NCBI GenBank assembly: GCA_964007475.1
Contig: OZ023273.1
Location: 49,725,525-49,789,524 of the forward strand
Direction: 5' to 3'
DNA from: Hybos culiciformis
Taxonomy: Eukaryota; Arthropoda; Insecta; Diptera; Hybotidae
Length of the DNA stretch: 64,000 bases
The notes under the pieces are model-generated. The model was not told where the DNA came from and searched no databases. It saw only the letters and a program-made list of their open reading frames with translations. The translations under genes were made by a program, and so were the position numbers. Below are positions 59,780 through 64,000 of this stretch, in pieces. Numbering within the stretch: the stretch's first letter is position 1; each line of letters starts with the position of its first letter.

Positions 59780-60185
59780 GAGTCTGTTCACTTATTAGTG
59801 ATTATTGAAAAAATTGAAATCGGATTTAATATTCCAGATTTTTTAATTTGTGAACGACAGGATTTTACTGCTGTTATTTAAAAAAATGAAATAATTTTGT
59901 CCTAAAGCCGTTCACAAATTCAATTTTACTTCTTAAAATTCTGCAAAGGGAAATTTTAAATTTTCCATAACAAACTAAATTTGTAGGTCTACTTTTAAGT
60001 GAATTCAAAAACTAAAATTGTATAGAAAAGAAAAAAGCGGCAAAAATGGGTAAGAAAATTTGGTCGGTCAGGTATTATTATAAGTTTTTGATTTCAGTCA
60101 GCCAAATATTATTTTATAAGTAGTTGATTTTAGCAGATTATACAGAATGCAGAAAATTACGTCCTCAATTTAGAATATGTGACTC
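59780..60185. mobile_element. TAA-target MITE family 2, copy 2, right end shortened
   Basis: It aligns throughout with 53658-54120 until about 60175, then jumps to a terminal GTGACTC followed by TAA (60186-60188), missing about 65 bp of the right end. The left TAA is at 59777-59779. The right inverted end is therefore reduced to about seven bases. Confidence 0.8.
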
Positions 60186-61560
60186 TAAGTTTATCAATTT
60201 TCATACAACGTTCAATAAAAAACTATTACTATTTGCCGCGAGAGGGACTGTTTATTTGCCGCGAAAGGGACTGTTTACATTTTATCAAATCATATAAAAT
60301 GCGACGGCGTCGACTCATTATTTAAACTTTAAAAAAATTAACAGGTATCGTTAATATTGACTGTTTTGACAACCCATTTATTTAAAATTTTTTCACCCAT
60401 AAGTATGTGCCTTTTTTCGCCATAGGAGTCGCTATTTGGAGATTTAAATAAGTGAATACTTATAAATTTAAATTTTTTGTTTTTGTTGTTTTTGCAACAC
60501 AAAAAAAAAGAAATATTATAAGCCAAAATGGCAAAGTATCGAAATATTTAACGCCGGCAGACGACTTGACTTGCCTTGGTACCGAATAGCGCCTCTATAT
60601 TGGCAAAATAATACTGACATAATTATACAAGATTTTTATTAACATTGAAATTAGTATGAAAATCTAAATTTTATTTGAACTATAAAATATTAATTAGTTA
60701 ATAATAAAAAATTAATATTTAATAAATATTTTATTTTATAAATATTTTATAAATTGAAATAAAATTTAAGTTTATCAATTTTCATACAAAGTTCAATAAA
60801 AAATAAAAGAGCCGGCGGGACGTTTGATAGATGTGAAACATCGGAATTATTTTGTACAGAAAAGAAAACTTAAAAAAAATTAACAGGTATCGTTAATATA
60901 CTTATAAATTTTAATTTTTTGTTTTTGTTGTTTTTGCAACACAAAAAAAAAAACAATTGTCAGCCGTGGCAAAGTATCGAAATATCTAACGCCGGCAGAC
61001 GACTTGACTTGACTTGACTTGACTTGACTTGACTTGGTACCGAAAAGCGCCTTTATATTGACAAAATTATACAAAATTTATAATTATTTACATTGAAATT
61101 AGTAAGAAAATCTAATTTTTATTTGAAATATAAAATATTAATTAGTTAATAATAAAAAAATAATATTTTCTAAGTATTTTATTAATATTTTATAAAATCA
61201 AATAAAATTTAAGTTTTCATCAAATCATATAAAATGCGACGGCGTCGACTCATTATTTAAACTTTAAAAAAATTAACAGTTATCGTTAATTTACTTATAA
61301 ATTTTAATTTTTTGTTTGTGTTGTTTACAACACAAAAAAAACAAATATCATAGCCAAAATGGCAAAGTATCGAAATATCTAACGCCGGCAGACGACTTGA
61401 CTTGCCTTGGTACCGAATAGCGCCTTTATATTGGCAAAATAATACTGACAAAATTATACAAGATTTTTATTAACATTGAAATTAGTATGAAAATCTAAAT
61501 TTTATTTGAACTATAAAATATTAATTAGTTAATAATAAAAAATTAATATTTTTTGGAACT
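60186..61560. repeat. Three diverged tandem units of about 350-550 bp
   Basis: Each unit shares AAAAAAATTAACAG-TATCGT, TTTTTGTT-TTGTTGTTT, GCAAAGTATCGAAATAT, AACGCCGGCAGACGACTTGA and TTGGTACCGAA-AGCGCCT, then TTAATTAGTTAATAATAAAA. Units 1 and 3 also have GCGACGGCGTCGACTCATTA. Unit 2 contains a GACTT microsatellite (about 61000-61033). Related single copies lie at 2280-2750 and 62600-62970. Confidence 0.75.
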
Positions 61561-62145
61561 GCTGCTAAAAAAAAAATCATTGCTCGCTCAAAATCTATGA
61601 TCGCGTCGGAGTGTGTACCGACACTATGTACTGACACTAAAGTGTTCAAATTTTTAATAAATTTTTCCATAAGAGCGTAGAATAAGGAACTACGTTCCAA
61701 AAAGCACATTTATTGCAATTTATGTATATAACATAATTTGCCAGAAATTCAAAACTGTCTTTTTGCACGTACAATTATTTTCCAATGATCTCTATGATAG
61801 TTTTTTTGCAACAACAAAATATAAATAAATGAAATGCCTATTTATTCGAAAATTTCGAGTACGGAATATTACTAGTTTATATCTAGAAAATTCAAGAAAA
61901 TATTTTAATATCAACTATTATCTGAATTATAATGTGCTGAAATTAAAAAAAGCTAACTTAAAATACTAAGACGGAAATATTTTTTCAAGCATTACTAATT
62001 TCGTCCATGAGAAAACCTGTGCCAGAATAAAATAAACATCCAAATCTCTCTACGTCGAGTTTCATCAAAAAGTATTTCATATATGTTGCCGTAATAGATC
62101 ATTATTAGTTCGATCATTAGCGGACAACCTAATTTCTAAAAATAA
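61561..62145. other. Intergenic stretch
   Basis: GGAACTACGTTCCAA near 61688 repeats a motif at 11950. Otherwise no feature was recognised. Confidence 0.5.
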
Positions 62146-62149
62146 AATA

Positions 62150-63990
62150 AAAAAAGAAGGGAAATTTATTTAATTTATTTAATTAATCTAGATTCATACA
62201 ATCTCAGTAATTATCATAACTATTTATTTCCGGTAATAATACCATTACATTATATATGCATGTAAGTATATTATAGTGTATTTTTAGCAAACGTTCCTAT
62301 ACTTGAAAACACGTTTTCTTTCATTTTTACATCTTAGAAACTGTTGAATCTGTTACCACGTGAGCAGTAAATTTCTGGATTACAAGATGAAAAAAAAAGA
62401 AGACAAATAATGAAAGTCATGTGCAAATATAATATGCTTTTGTACAGCGAATAATCATTATACAATTCTATACAATTTCTGATATTTATCTATCTATTTA
62501 TCTATCACCAACTGTACGTTCTTCAATTTGTTATGTCTTATCATTATGTTATTTTGTCAATTTTTCATATGAGTGATTGAGCTAAAATTAAATAAAACAA
62601 AAACACAAGAGCTCTCATAGGACACCAGATAAGAACATAGTTCACTTGCGTATATATAAGTAATTCTTATTTTCAATCAATTCAAATAATAGAGCTTTCA
62701 TTTCCAATTAATCAAAATCAACCAATTGCATTTGCATAATTAGCGAAATTATACAAAATTGACAAAATTATGCAATATTTGTATTTACATTGAAATTAGA
62801 ATGAAAATCTCAATTTTATTTCAATTATAAAATATTAATTAGTTAATAATAAAAAATTAATATTTTCTAAATATTTTATTACTATTTTATATAATAATTC
62901 AAATAAAATTTAATGTTTATCAATTTTCATACAAATTTCAATAAAAATTATTACTATTTGCCGCGAGAAACAATTACAATTTTCTGTATTGGAATTGGAG
63001 ACAAAAATAAATTATTATTTTTCCAATTATATCAATTATACTATGTTGTATCAGTCCAATTGAACAATAAAAAAATTTACAAAAATTCCAGCTCGACCAG
63101 ACAACTGAGCACGATTACGAAGACAACGATAATATTCTTAGAACGAGCGTTATGAATTAGTTAAAATTTTTCTAATTAATAAATTTTCTATCTGTTTCCT
63201 CAGCTTTGCAAATTCATTTAGTTCTTCTTGTTCTAATTCTATAATAATTAATCCATGCAATAAAAAAATCAACAAACACTTTAATAGAATTAGAAGTTTT
63301 GTGATAGAGGGAAATATATTCGTTTAAAAAAAAAATCTAAATTTAAGTATGGATATACCTTTTTTAGAAAAATAAAATAATGTCTGTGACGAAAACTTTG
63401 AAATGAAAAATATGTTTATTTATGCCCAACTCACAAGAACAATATTATTTTTTCATACGAAAGGAATGTTTAAGTGCTTCGTGATAAAATGTAATTCACT
63501 TCAGGGATATTATTTTTGATTTACTGGATATACTGTGTGGTTACAATAACTAATCTAATATTCTATTTCATAAATATTACACTGGACATTAAACCTGTTT
63601 ACAAAATTTTAATTCGGAAAAATAAATAAATTCTTAAGATATACTATGTATTTAGTTAATATCTTAATATTATTTAATTTGCGAAATTACCTTTTCGCTT
63701 GTTCCTGCGGGGATTCCTGGATTAAAACCTCCGTTTTCGTCATTTTATATACACGAGCAAAGGCTCGTAACTTAACCTATGGCTACGTAAGCACAAGAAA
63801 TGCACGTATCGATTTTTTCTTCTTATTTAGTCGCGATCTGTCATTTAGTCACTTAGTTCAAATTATTAGAAAGCCACATAAATTATAATAAACTATCTAT
63901 ATTAAAAATTACAAACTAACTTTTTTCTTTTTAATTAATTAGCTACTAATTTTAACTTTGCCATTTATTTTGTTAAAAAAAAAACCTCCG
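62150..63990 (+). repeat. Long dispersed repeat, right copy, with an internal insertion
   Basis: 62150-62590 matches 600-1040 and 63045-63990 matches about 1065-2030. Between them, 62600-62970 is a copy of the 2280-2670 repeat, and the stretch to 63045 includes GGAATTGGAGACAAAAATAA (also near 11650). The left copy is contiguous at this point, so the insertion happened in this copy. The repeat reaches the window edge. Confidence 0.7.
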
Positions 63991-64000
63991 TTTTCGTCAT

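Noticed and set aside
63646..63888. 80-codon plus-strand frame in the right long repeat
   Set aside because: The corresponding part of the left copy (about 1670-1850) does not keep this frame open, so it is not conserved coding sequence.

Overview
This is a strongly AT-rich eukaryotic window with one 200-N scaffold gap and no recognisable host protein-coding gene. The transposon types (Penelope-like retroelement, P-like THAP transposase, several hAT elements, Helitron ends with the usual insect-style sequence, a LINE tail, TAA-target MITEs) suggest an insect genome, perhaps a fly. The organism cannot be named from the sequence alone. Nearly everything that can be supported is mobile or repetitive DNA, often nested; the rest is low-complexity intergenic DNA.

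Layout. 1-590 is a tandem array, followed by a ~1.4 kb repeat (600-2040) that returns in direct orientation at the far end (62150-63990). 2890-3964 is a hAT element (8-bp target duplication) holding a nested MITE. 4909-9175 holds a broken P-like transposase gene (minus strand) between two oppositely oriented Helitron-type sequences. 10268-11388 is a fold-back element made of short palindromes around a GC-rich core. 12110-12330 looks like a tRNA-derived SINE. 13495-16927 is a small hAT element split by a Penelope-like element whose RT and GIY-YIG domains are on the minus strand. 16930-25640 is almost featureless apart from a long hairpin at 21097-21215 and the gap. 25650-26640 is another palindromic element. 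28188-28943 holds a duplicated exon-like segment. 29900-31300 holds a LINE 3' end and a hAT MITE. 33567-34123 is a decayed hAT element. 36410-40774 is a large fold-back element with a perfect 9-bp duplication that carries several nested insertions. 40896-43223 holds tandem arrays, a near-perfect ~250-bp palindrome and two TAA-target MITEs. 49453-50413 is a three-level nest. 53658-54120 and 59780-60185 are two copies of another TAA-target MITE. 60190-61560 is a tandem family.

Most interesting is a set of fold-back elements (10268-11388, 25650-26640, 36410-40774, 37349-37696, 49664-50214). Each is built from its own short palindromic seed motif, repeated from end to centre. Three have 9-bp target duplications. 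Although their arms differ, several share a GC-rich central sequence, or a second short shared motif, or both. I did not recognise this as a named family; it resembles Foldback or Mutator-type elements in target-site length.
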